Source: Haliclystus octoradiatus (taxonomy: Eukaryota > Cnidaria > Staurozoa > Stauromedusae > Haliclystidae). Taken from it: a stretch of 64,000 nt of DNA. The stretch's first letter is position 1, and each line of letters opens with the position of its first letter. Under the pieces are notes generated by a model. The model saw only the letters and a list, made by a program, of their open reading frames with translations. It was not told the origin of the DNA and made no database searches. The stretch is taken from the NCBI GenBank assembly GCA_916610825.1, contig OU744449.1, forward strand, positions 10,250,243 to 10,314,242, given 5' to 3'. This document shows, piece by piece, positions 1-12,700 of the stretch. The position numbers and the translations under genes are program-made.

Positions 1-482
1 GAATATACGCATGTAAAAAAGAAATTATAAAATAAATAAACTTTTTCCGAATAGTTTGGTCAAATTAATGTGATTAATCTCAGTGTCAATTTTTGTGTTT
101 GAACATGATTTTTTCTAACGAAAAATTGTTGCAAAGGCTATGTTTTTCATCGATGAAATATCATATTATTCATTCATAAGTCAAAACATTTGTGTGGTTT
201 TCTCATCAAGTCTAAAAGTCTAAATGTGTTGACATTTTCAACTTTGAACAACACAGTGTCAAATGGCATGACGAATAAATTCTATGTAAACAATGAAATA
301 GCTTATTTCGAAAATCTTTCCGCTGCTAATATAATTTCAAAATCAAAACATGTAGAAAACAGTAAGCAGCTTCACACAAACATCAATCATTTCAAATCAT
401 TTGGGACTTCACAATTATGCACTGAAAACATTTATAGGCTAGGCCTACCTACTTGATAATAACAAAACAATGAAATAAATCT

Positions 483-679
483 GGAATAAATTATTTCGTA
501 AAGTAATCGGGAAGTAACGTCAATTACTTTATAGCTGCAAATACTCGTTACTTGAAAAAGTAATTAATTACTTACTTATTACTTTCCTCAAAAAAGTAAT
601 TAATTACCCCTAAGATTACTTCAAAAGTAACGAGTACCAAGTAACACATTACTTTTGTAACGAGTACTCACAACACTGC
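483..679 (-). mobile_element. hAT-like subterminal-repeat remnant (AGTAACGAGTACTC-rich)
   Basis: The stretch is built of short repeats of AAGTAAC and CGAGTACT in both orientations, such as CTCGTTACTT and GTAACGAGTACTC. On the minus strand it begins CAGTGTTGTGAGTACTCG. A terminus starting CAGTGTTG with dense subterminal repeats is typical of non-autonomous hAT elements. Similar short pieces occur near 57,300-57,345. The other end and a target duplication were not found, so the superfamily call is inference. Confidence 0.4.
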
Positions 680-748
680 AGATTACGGACATGTTCATGA
701 AAATTGGACCATTTAACGTTCACGAGCATGTGAGCTGTTTTCAGGGGA
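677..748. mobile_element. Palindromic TTCATGAAC-family MITE, copy 1
   Basis: Short copy with the family core: TTCATGAAAATTGGACC, then CATTTAACGTTCACGAGC, closing with GAGCTGTTTTCAGGGG. It lies just upstream of the first separase exon seen here. The family is described under the entry at 8,600. Confidence 0.55.
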
Positions 749-777
749 TTTTATATAAATAATATTTCTATTTTCAG

Positions 778-3700
778 TACAAACGGTTCCCTTGATGTTG
801 AAATTGAGTCTGTATGTCAACATCTAATAAACATTCATGCACAGAATGATAACACACATGGCCTTGTACTTGGAATGATAGAGATTGCTTCTTTACCAGG
901 AAATGCTGAAGAAAGGTAAAATAAAATAAGACATATATGTTGAAATTGAAATAATAGTCAATTGACACACACATGTATGTAAAAGTACTCAATGTTAATT
1001 AAAACGGAATGTAAATAGATTGAACGCAAGAATGAGGCAAAGTTTTTTTTCGTAACTCAGAGTTTCACGCTTTAAGCAATCATCAGATGTTAGCTGAAAA
1101 AATTAAAACATTCAATTTACATCTATCAATATATACACCTGTAGGTGCTAGGCCTATATATAGCTATTGATTATTGAACTAAACCGGATTAAAAAAATTT
1201 CAAGTGAAACTTATTCTCATGCTGGCATTTCGAAATTAGTTTAGGTATTTTGTTAATTAAGTCGCAAATGGCGTTTATACCGAAAAGTTTAATACCGAAA
1301 AGTTTTATACCGAAAAGTTTAATACCGAAAAAAAAGCGGCAAAATTAAAAAGTTTAACAGCCAAAATCATTGAAAGATCGCAACTCCGCGTTTTATTTTA
1401 AAATTGCGGAAAAAAAGTTCAAAACGAAGCGTACAAGTTTTTGATGTGTTACATCGAGTTACCTAAACATCTTATATTGATAGAAAGTACATTTATCAAT
1501 TTATTATAACGTCTTCTATCGTATGCGACCCATTATATTAGATACTGTGCTCGTTTTCTATTTTTTCCTTATAAACGCCATCTATTTTTAAATTTACGCT
1601 ATTTCTATTTGTATGTCTGTAGTATGTAAGGATTCACAATGCCGTTTTACATGCAATATACTTGAAACACATATCAATGGATTCGTCATTAACCAGAGGT
1701 GTACATGGCCGGCTTCATTTTTTAAATAAAATACACCTCAATTGAGAAAAACCAATGAAAACTCTTTCGTTTTTCAACAACAATCATTTCTCAGACTGTA
1801 GCGCTAATTGAACAGTTTCGCACTTCAAGGAATTTCTATTGTCTCGCAAATACAAAACAGTACGATCTGTGTATTTTCGTCGTCGTAACTCTCAGAATGA
1901 AATTCAAATGTAAACAAACAAAAACACATATAAATATATGAAAGTGAAAAAATAAGATGTGTTATCCCCATTTGATCTTTATTTGGAAATTATATAACCA
2001 GAAATTATATCGGAGGAAGATTTGGAATGGAACGTTTTCAAATTTGTAAACAAACCCGCATTATGGAAATTAAATTTCAATGTTATAAAATATGTTCTGA
2101 TAAGAATTTAATTCAGACAACCCCCGAAAACCTTTACAACTTTATGACACTTGGGTTGGTTTTGTTGCTTGGATATTTTTTGGGGGTATGGCTACAACTT
2201 ACACGTGCTTTGGGATCAACCAAATATAGTACATAGTTTAGTAATAAATGCTGTGCGTTCTACTTTCCACTTCGACAGCAAAAAAGGAAATAGAAAATGT
2301 TCTCAATTAAATTAAGGCTTTGATCAGATTATCTAGGCTACATAGATTTCTTCATGAATTTATTTTGAACAGTTAAGCCAGACGATTCATATCTCAATAT
2401 AAGCATGAATTTGTATCCAACTCGAAACCCAGTTTTAAGAATAACAATATCGGACTAAGAAAGCCGATATATATGTACCAGTTTTTGATGTTTTATACCA
2501 AGCTACCTAAACATCTTGAAATTATCGAAAGTACATTTATCAGTTTATTTTAATATCAAATATCCTATGCGACTGTTGATATTGGATATTGTGCTCGTTT
2601 TCTATGTTTTCCTTATAAACGCCATTTGAAGAATAGCGTTTATTGGACTAAGAAAGCCGATATATATGCACCGGTTTTTGATGTGTTATATTGAGTTACC
2701 TAACATCTTGTTTTGACAGAAAGCACATTTGTCAGTTTGTATTAATGTCATTTCTCCTATGCAACCCTTTATATTGGATACTGTGCTCGTTTTCTATGTT
2801 TTCCTTATAAACGCCATTTGAAGAATAGCTATATCGGACTAAGTACGCCGATATATATGCACCGGTTTTTGATGTGTTATATCGAGTTACCCTAAACATC
2901 TTATAATGATCGAAATTACATTTATCAGTTTATTTTACTCAACTATCCTATGCGACCGTTTATATTGGATACTATGCTGGTTTTCTATGTTTTCCTTATA
3001 AACGCCATTTTAAAAATAGCCATATCGGACTAAGAAAGCCGATATATATGCACCGGTTTTTGATGTGTTATATCAAGCTACCTAAACATCTCAAAATTAT
3101 CGAAACTACATTTACCAGTTTATTTTAATGTCATCTATCCCATGCGACCCTTTATATTGGATACTGGGCATCGTTTTCTATGTTTTCCTTATAAACGCCA
3201 TTTCAGAAATAGCTATATCGGACTAAGTAAGCCGATATATTTGCAGCGGTTTTTGATTTGTCATATTGAGTAACCTAAACATCTTATTTTGATAGAAAGT
3301 ACATTTGTCAGTTTATTTTAATGTCATCTATCCTATTCAACCCTTTATATTTGATACTGTGCACGTTTTCTATGTTTCCCTTATAAACGCCATTTGAAAA
3401 ATAGCTATATAGGACTAGGTAAGCCGATATATTTGCAGCGATTTTTGATGTGTTATATTGAGTAACCTAAACATCTTATTTTGATAGAAAGCACATTTGT
3501 CAGTTATATTAATGTCATTTCTCCTATACAACCCTTTATATTGGATACTGTGTTCGTTTTTTATGTTTTCCTTATAAACGCCATTTGAAGAATAGCTATA
3601 TCGGACTAAGAAAGCCGATATATATGCACCGGTTTTTGATGTGTTCTATTGAGTTACCTAAACATCTTAAAATTATCGAAAGTACATTTACCAGTTTATT

Positions 3701-6700
3701 TTAACGTCATCTATCCTATGCGACCCTTTATATTGTAAAAATTGCAGATTTCCCATGGAATAACCCTTTGGTAAATCTAATGTAATTATATAACATTTTT
3801 CTGTTAGACATCCGGCTTAGTTCAATAGACATATCAACAAACAATGTAAATTCACCTACAACCTTTGTTTGTAATAGCTATATATAGCGCCTGTGTATGT
3901 ATTGATAGATGCAAATTGTATGTTTTTAATTTTTTTCAGTTAACATCTAATGTTCACTTAAAGGGTGAAATTACGAGGTTGCAAAAAAGATTTTTCTTCA
4001 ATCTGGTGTTCAATCTTTTTTCAAAAAACGTCAACAAACTTGCTGCAAAAAACATTTATGAACAGTTCATGAACTTCATTAAAGTTCATGCACAGTTCAT
4101 AAACAATACATGAACTTCATTAACAGTCACAAATAGTTCATGGATCGGTTCATGAACTGGTTCATGAATGTGAAATTCCCTGAAAGTTCATGAACTTTTT
4201 TCGCAGGGGTACTGGGTAGCCGCCTAACTTTGAATATTGAATGGGACAGTGAAAGAGAATACGCCATCTCCAAATGCTTTTGTATTGCTCTCTGGACTGC
4301 TGTTAATTGAGCCTACTGGCTTTTTGATCTCAGATATCTTGATGGGCAATTGCAACTAAATTCTCATTGAAATAAAACGAGGCAAGGTAATATTGTAATT
4401 GTTGTTTATTTCAGAGGTGAAATATTTCTAAAAATATTCAAATTGATTGATAAAAAAATGAAAAATATGAAATCATCAAAGGACTCAATGGATATGAATG
4501 TATTTAATGACATCAAAGCATTATCTCATTTTAAATATGGAATGGTGATGTATCATTCTGCGTGTAGAGAAAGTTATGATGGAGATACATTATTACGGAA
4601 GGTAGCTAATATTATTTCATTTATTTACCTATTGCAGATCGGTTAATATCAAATACAGACGGCCATTATCATACCAAAGTCGCCTGTCCCCTTATTTTTT
4701 TTCCGCTAGGAGCAAGGATGTTAGTGTAGTGGTTTATATATATTGTAACTTCCGTTTGTATCTGTCTGTCTCTACATGTAAATAAACACTGTAATATGTA
4801 ATCACCCTCTTTCTACGTCAACCTTTGTAGAGTCAACATCTAATAAATACATTCTCATACAAAACTCTACATTAGCATGAATACTCAATACAAAATACCT
4901 CACATTGAACAAGTTTCTACATAAGGGAGAAATTCATAATTGTGAATCATACAAAACATTTTGTCTAATCTAGATCACTTCCAGAATCCTTACCTTGAGC
5001 AGACAAGAATCAATATCAGCTCTGTTTCTGTATTCAAATAAAAACATGACCTATTTTTATATCAACTGTAACCTCATCATTTTCTCAAGTTTGTTATTAG
5101 ATTACATTTTTATGGCAAAAGTGCATTTTGAAAAATCAATGCTCTGCTGTGCTGTGCTGTTGTGATTAATTATCTTATTGAACCATTATAATTAAATCCA
5201 ACAGGAAACAGATTTCAACATTCAGTTTTCCTTGGCTCTTGAAATATGGTGGGATTTGTATGAAAATATAAAGGTGATTTTATTTCTTTTCACTGATTGA
5301 CCACTGTTAGATCAGCGCAACAAAGATAGCCCTTTCATACAGTATAATACTGATCACATGTTCAGGTTTCAACTTTATTCATCTGACTGTATCAATACAA
5401 TCATGTTTTGAGTTGAAATGAAATCATGCATTTTACTTATTGTTGAAGTTTTTCTTATTGTTGAAGTTTGAAAGTTGTCATACACTTGTCATATCAACTC
5501 AATAACTCATGTGACAAGCAAAGCTAACGGTGGTCTATGTAGCTGAGTACAAATCCACAGCGTCATAACAAGAGTGACTTGCAGTTGTTGTGAGGATAGA
5601 TCACAATCATCAGATGACCGTGTAGCTCAAAGGTTAGAGCACTGGACCAGACATTCAGAGATTGCGGGTCTGACTCCCACGCTTGGACATGCTCACAACA
5701 ATTTCCTAGATTTTAACATTTATCGATTTTCTAATACGGATTTTCTTGTCTATGTGTTGGTTTTCGACTTTGTGAGTTATTTTTGTTGAAAACGTACTAC
5801 CCGGTTACACAAATTGAACTGCAATATGTTTGATGTTGAGGAAAAAACCATAACTTTCTGTTTCGCATACAATTATTCCACTATATTTATTGTATAGCTT
5901 ATAGGTTCAATATCAAATTTCACTTGTTGTCAAATCGAATAACACATCTGCACATTTGTATTGTTTCTGTGCCTAGAAACCATGCTGAAACTGAAACTTG
6001 AAACCATGCGAAAGCCATGACTGACATTGATCCATGAAATTACGCTAATCTTAATTCAAATTGAGCTCATATTTCTTATGATTCTGTATTATTGCAAGCA
6101 TAATATTATGCAGTCAAACTCAATTAATTTCTTCTTTTTTTAATGTCCCACCTTGATTAATGTCCCCACATAAAAGTGATTTCTTCGTTTCCCTTCTCCA
6201 CCAAACCTGCATACAGCATTCCTAACAGTCTTAATATCCCACCTCCCTAAATGTCCTGCGTTTCATCTGACCCGAGAAGGTGTATTAAGTAAGTTCTACT
6301 GTAATGAGGGCTAATATAACTCAGTTTGCATTGAGTTATTTGCATAGCATTTGCATTTGCAAATTTGAATAAGAGATGATAATTTACCTTTGCATAAATA
6401 AATCTATTTTTGAATTTGAATGATTCAATGTATGTTAAATACAGTTTGGTTGGATTATTTACGTAAAAGTAAGAGGATATTAAATAATCTCTTTAAAACT
6501 CTTGAAAATTATAATTCGAGTTTCACTATCTTTTTTCTTGTTATAATATCTTGTTATAACGCGCTCAAAAATTCACTGTTTGCTCACATCAAAATTCTAT
6601 TCTTTGTTGTTATTATATCATACTATTATTATAGTATTATAGCATTATAGCATGAATGATCAAGTGGATGACAGGATTTTTATGTGATTTTACTTTTTAA

Positions 6701-9700
6701 TTTTGTTTTTCAGTTTAATCCTGATGATAGTGTTTGTCGGAATGCTGTCCAAGAAAGTTTGTTTACTCTTTCTCGATTGATGATATTGTTTGACAAGGTA
6801 AGTTGCAGGTTCTGCTGTATTCTTATTAATGTTTTAAGCAAATATTTGCTTACGGTAGATGTCGTTAAGCTATTATCGTTTTGTTCCAGTTGTGGTTTGC
6901 ACATGCTTCAATAATTTTTATTTTGCTTTCTGATTCGCATAACCAATTAAATTATATATTGTCTCAAACTCAATTGTATATCATCCCCTTTCTGTTAATT
7001 CTGACCTGGCAATATGTCTGTTAATCGGAAAAGGTTTCAGGTTACTGCACAGTATACCAATTTGTCACAAGAAAAGCCTTAGATTCTCATGATGTAATGT
7101 TAGATTCTAAAACCGGAAACCATTTGCATAGCAGTGTTTAACATTGCGTACAAAAGCTGTAACTCAGCCTCAAACACAGCACAATGCACAGACTCGAAGC
7201 TAGACTATCATCGCCTGTGTGTCATAACAGCTCTTGTGCAGGTAAATCACAATGAAGCTAGGCAACCTGTGCATGAATCCTATAATCACGAACACCCATT
7301 AGCGTTGCATCAACAGTAATTCACGTTAATTACTATGTAGTTCATGAACATTGTATGGTGATTTGCATATGTATGCCATTTGACTCTATTATGGAAATCA
7401 TGAACAGTTTATGAACTAAGTAAAAAAATTCAAGAGTAGTTTCGATGTACTTCTTGAATAAATCACACAAGATAATGAATAAGTAATGTGTTTCATTTTT
7501 TATGCTTGCGATATTTAGGACCTTGCAGCTATAAAATCACTACGGATACATCAGCACATCTCATTCATAAAAAAACCACCAGAAATTCCCAAGAAGGAGC
7601 CTTCAGTTCTTTGCAAGGCTATGAATATTGCTACGAAATGGGGAATGTATTGTGAAGCAAGGAATATTGCTGATAAACTAGAAAAGATGATGAACTATGA
7701 TTTGTCTAAGAATGAAGTCAATGAAATAATGATAAGCTTGGCATATTTCAGAATTCAATTTTGTGAGGTAGGATGTTTTGTGGTGTAATTCACATTTTGA
7801 CACATTTTTATCATGGTTCAACATAAGTAGGTATCCTAGAATTTCCTTTGAAAAAGTCGATGAGTTCATGAACAATTCGATTCAATAAATTGAATTCATG
7901 AAAATTTCTGTGTGGGTTCATGAGCAATTCATGAACAATCATGATTAGTTCATGAACAGTTCACAAACTGGTTCATGACTCGTGAACTTTTTTCATATGG
8001 GTAGTTTGTAACACTTATTTTGCTGTCTCCGATTCTACTCATTTTCAGAATGCGTGTCATTCAATTGCTTAGGAACACTCAGAAGTGGGATTTCTTTGTA
8101 GAATTTGTTTGTTCATAATAACCAAAATACTGCTGCTTCTACGCTTCGTTCATGTGATTCAATCACACAATCTGATGATTTTTGAGATTGAAAACTCACT
8201 TTGGAATTTTATGTTTCAAATTAATTGTATGTTTACAGTTAAAAGTATTACTTTTGATTCCGCTCAATATGATCCATTTATCAAGGCTAATTTCTATTAG
8301 GAACCCAAATAAATATTACACCATGCCTGTTAAAGTGATTTCTATTTTCTTCATGACAGTAATATTAACAAGGTTAATACTGTATAAATATTTTAGGCGT
8401 TACTAGCCAAAGACCTCATTGACCAAACTATTGAAACAATTAGTCAAGAACGGCAAACACACTTCACTCTGTTTTTTCATGCATCTGCCTTACTGGTAAG
8501 GTATAGGATTGAGCTACATCAATGGAATCTGAAAGGTGAGTAAGATCTTATTTAAGTATTGAAATAATCAACTCAAAATACAGCAAAATGAAACAACTCC
8601 CCTGCAAAAAACAGTTCAGGAGTTCATAAACAGTTCATGAACATTTATGAAATTTGGGCCCTTTACCGGTAATTTTGGTGAACTAGTTCATGATTTGTTC
8701 TTTAACTCCTGGACTGTTTTTTGCAGAGGCTATAAGCCAATATTTTTTTTAATCCAATTATATAGAATATTTATTTGACATCAATTAAAGTTCAGGTAAT
8801 AAACAAGTCAATTATTTTACTTCTTCTGAATAAAGTAATATGAAAAATTGATATGAAAAATTATCAACATGATAATATCAAAGTAGCTTTAACTCATCCA
8901 GTCGGACTTTCACGCATATCACAAAATAGAAAGCAGCACAGGGCATTAGAAAGCAGAATACCGATTGTCCTGAATCAACAGAGCTTTATATCTGAAAGAG
9001 GATTTTGAATGAAAACTCTTAAATCTGAGCAAATAAATAAATATTGCTGTATTGCTGTATGTTATCCAAGACTATGGTCAATGGATGTGAGGGAGACATA
9101 AACGACACAGTAAAAGTTTCAAGTAATTATCTTATCACTGGTCCCTCGACGAGCTCTAAACGCGAGTCCCAGCGCATGACATTTTTTATTTTCTTATCAT
9201 ATTTGATTTATTTTATACAGGCAAAGAAAACATCGATCCTTGCCAGACATTGAAAGCAGCTTTAAAGTTCTTTGATTCGTTGATGAGAACAATGTTCCAG
9301 GCAGATAATCAAGCTGAATCGTTTTATTCACATTCTATTTTAAAAGAAGATACAGTACTACAAAGTGGTGAGATTATCACTGGGCAGACTAGGTGGTAGC
9401 CATAGGCCAACTTAAACCCTTTATCTCGAATCCTTAACATCACAATAATTTGGCCTATGTGCTTGATTGGTGGGAGGTTGGCAGCATATTACAATAGCTA
9501 GTTGACCAATAGCAGACCTGACACCACCAACCAAGCTCCAGTCACACTGCTAAGTCAGTGTAATTCCTAGTTATACTTACCTTCGTCAACCAACATTAGG
9601 GATGGGAAGGGAGGGGAAAAAGTAAATAGTAAACAGCGTAAAATATCAGCAGCAAATAAATTAACCACATCAACAAATAACAATAGCAACAGCATTAAAA

Positions 9701-12700
9701 TTGTGCTCATATAAAAACTAGACATCATTTATTGGAATGAATGGCTTTGACATAATAGATCATAGGATACATACAGCCACAGATCAAACAAACCACTCGA
9801 TAAGCATAAACTCCTCATTAACTTTGCTAAACCATTTAGCAGCGTGTTGAAGCAAACAAAGAACGATAACTGCACTTATAAGTAGCTTAATCTAGGGTCC
9901 TAGGAAGTAGGAACTGACAGGGTCATGCTGTTACATGTGCTCAATTCAGCAGCAAGGCAGATTGGTTGTCTTCAAGTAGACTTTGTACCATTTAACAAAA
10001 GAACGAGCGCATCACTTCATTCGCTAAAAAGTTACATGTCCCTATACAAAACGGCTATTGGTAAAGTGGAGTACAGGGGACATGTGGGATGTGGCGCAGG
10101 TCAAATCTTGCAGTTTGCTTGGTATCACAAGCCCTAATACAGATTTCCTTGCGCCTGAGAAAAACAGTTCAAAAGTTCACAAAAATTGGCCCAATTTCAT
10201 GAACTGTGCAGTAAAACTGGGTCAATTAACATTCATGAACTAGATCATGAACTGTTTAGAACCCCTGAACTGTTTTTTGCAGGAGTTGAGCACACTTGGG
10301 CTCACGAAAACTGAATCAGGCACTAGTGATATGGAACGGTGAAGGGCTGTATAGCTTTCTATTAACATGTGCCATGCGTACACTCTGTAGAGTTTCGAGT
10401 TTCATTCCTTTCCCCTTGATATGATAACAATAAATTAAAAAATGCTGTGCGGGATTGTTTGCTAACTAAAATAGACAACTATCAAGGTAACTATTTTATT
10501 GAGTAATATTTTTGTGAACCAATTTACTTTTTCAGGTGATGGTCTTCTTGCAATCCGTGTTGTTGAGCAATATCTTGAATGTCTAACGTTGCTCGCATAT
10601 GAGTATAGGCGCCAAGGATTGGTTACTGAATCAAGATTTGATCTTGAACAGGGAATGATTGTCTGTAAACAATTTAAGCTATATTACAGGTAAGCTCATA
10701 ATTCAATAAAACCTTAGAGCCTATTTGTATAATATATAACCGTCAATTATGAAAACTTTTCATTACAAACAATTAGAGTTCAATAACCATTAGCCGACAT
10801 TTGATATGTGGTAGGTAACAACAGAAAGCAATTTATTTTACAAATATTTATGAACGTTAATGTAAATGAGCAATGATATCAACATTGAAAATATTAAATA
10901 ACTTGAATGTTAACTTCCCTAGCAAAATATCTACTATGTTATGTTACTACTTATGTACAGTTCATGAAAAATTATACACTTATACATTTATAAACAGTTC
11001 ATGAAAGGCTCATTTACAAACGTTTCATGACGATTGGGTCATTTGATGTTTGTGAGCTACAGTATGTTCAAAGAGCGTGTATTTTGTTTATGGAATACTC
11101 TTTTGAGTAACTTTTTTCTTAGAAACAATAGATTGATTTTAATAGAAATCAATTGCAAAGTCTTATAACATAAGACCGGCACAAGCGTAGGCCTACATGC
11201 ATTTACTTACCAATTTGTGTTTCAATACAGAATGCAATTTATTTATTTACTTACAGGCTTGCTTCATTTTCAGTAGAGAATATGGAGATACAAAATTATT
11301 CAAATGCGTCAAAGTTTTTAGAAACATTTGAAGAAGTAAGGAGTTATGGTTTTTTCCAAGAATGTATTGATATGAATAATACCGTATCGTTTCATAAAGC
11401 AGATGATTTCAAGAGCTTATACTTTTGTCTGAGTGGATTCAAATATAATATAATTGCAAAGACTATAGACCAAGTTGATAGCAAACATTCTTTGTTAGAT
11501 AACATTTCAAAATTATCATTATCATTATGTGATGACATAAATACTATGTGTTGTAAAATCAAAGATCATTTTTTAATATTAAACAAGAGTGAACGAAAAG
11601 TAGAATTTATTGATGAAAAGACAGACAAGAAAAAGAAAAAACAAGCCAAGAATAATATTGGACTTTGTGAAAAGGAATCTGTTGACGATATTGTTTGTTT
11701 TCTAACTTGTGAAACTATTGTACAAACATCAAAACTAATTTCAAGAATTCATCAAACAACAAATACGGAAACAACCTTGGTGATTATTAAGAAACACATT
11801 AAAAACATAAAGAGTTCTTATAACTATCATCTATTTAAACATCATTATAGGAAAGCATTATTATCGTTGTATACTTGGTTGACAATGGCAGTTGTTAGCT
11901 CAACTGAATTTAACACTGATAATAAATGTCAATGGCGTGTAACAAACTCTGTTAAAGAGATGAACGTAGTAGAACAAAAAGAAGTAGCACCAAGTAAAAA
12001 AGTCCCTGAAAAAAAGGGGAGGAGAAAGGTTATTGATACTGCCAATGACGGTAGCACTGACGATGCAATGGAAAGTTCTAAACCTTCAAAGAGAGTTACT
12101 ACAAGAGGAAAAACTGTTGGCAAGACTGCTAGAAAAGCAAAGACAAAGAAAGCTGACATTGGGCAAGATGCTGCATCTGACACTGTAGCTACAAAGTTAC
12201 CTGAAATTGAATTGGATGGTTTGTAGGCTATTTCATTTTTATTTTTAAATTGAACTGTTTTCATTGATTTGTCTAATCTGAATAAACTAAATACAGATAC
12301 TCTATATAATGAAAACTGTACGCAAAGGTCAGCCAAGGTCAGCCATATCATAAGATGTTAAAACACTGACCACTATAGACAGGTGATCTTTATATACAGG
12401 GTTGATTCAATACAATATAGAAATGATAATGAAAGTTTCAGGCATTGATGAAGTATGTGCATAATTATAGTAATGGAGAGGGTATCGCCCTACCAAAGGT
12501 GTTCATTCTATTTCTAGAGGAATGGCTCTTTTGCTAAGTGCAATGATTGTAAATGCTCTTTAATGATCTCAGTTGCGACACTGCAGATCAATTTCAACAA
12601 ATTTCATGGTAGATAGACCTAGATTGTCAATGTGCAACGATGCGCCGCAGCTACTCGCAAGTAATTGTTTTCTCAGAAGAAGTTTCACCTTGCGTTGCTC

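Noticed and set aside
190-456. 88-codon open frame as an upstream separase exon
   Set aside because: A donor (ACA|GTAAGC) exists near 359, but it ends in phase 1 while the exon at 778 requires phase 2, and no family similarity is visible.
2451-3735. CRISPR-like array
   Set aside because: The units are ~192 bases and contiguous with no short spacers, in an animal gene intron; it is a satellite.
12219-12226. Separase stop codon at 12,224-12,226 as the true end of an upstream gene
   Set aside because: A good donor at 12,218 gives a phase that exactly matches exon 12,779, and the following exons carry the protease domain.
11929-12351. 140-codon minus-strand frame
   Set aside because: Antisense shadow of the Lys/Ser-rich end of separase exon 9.
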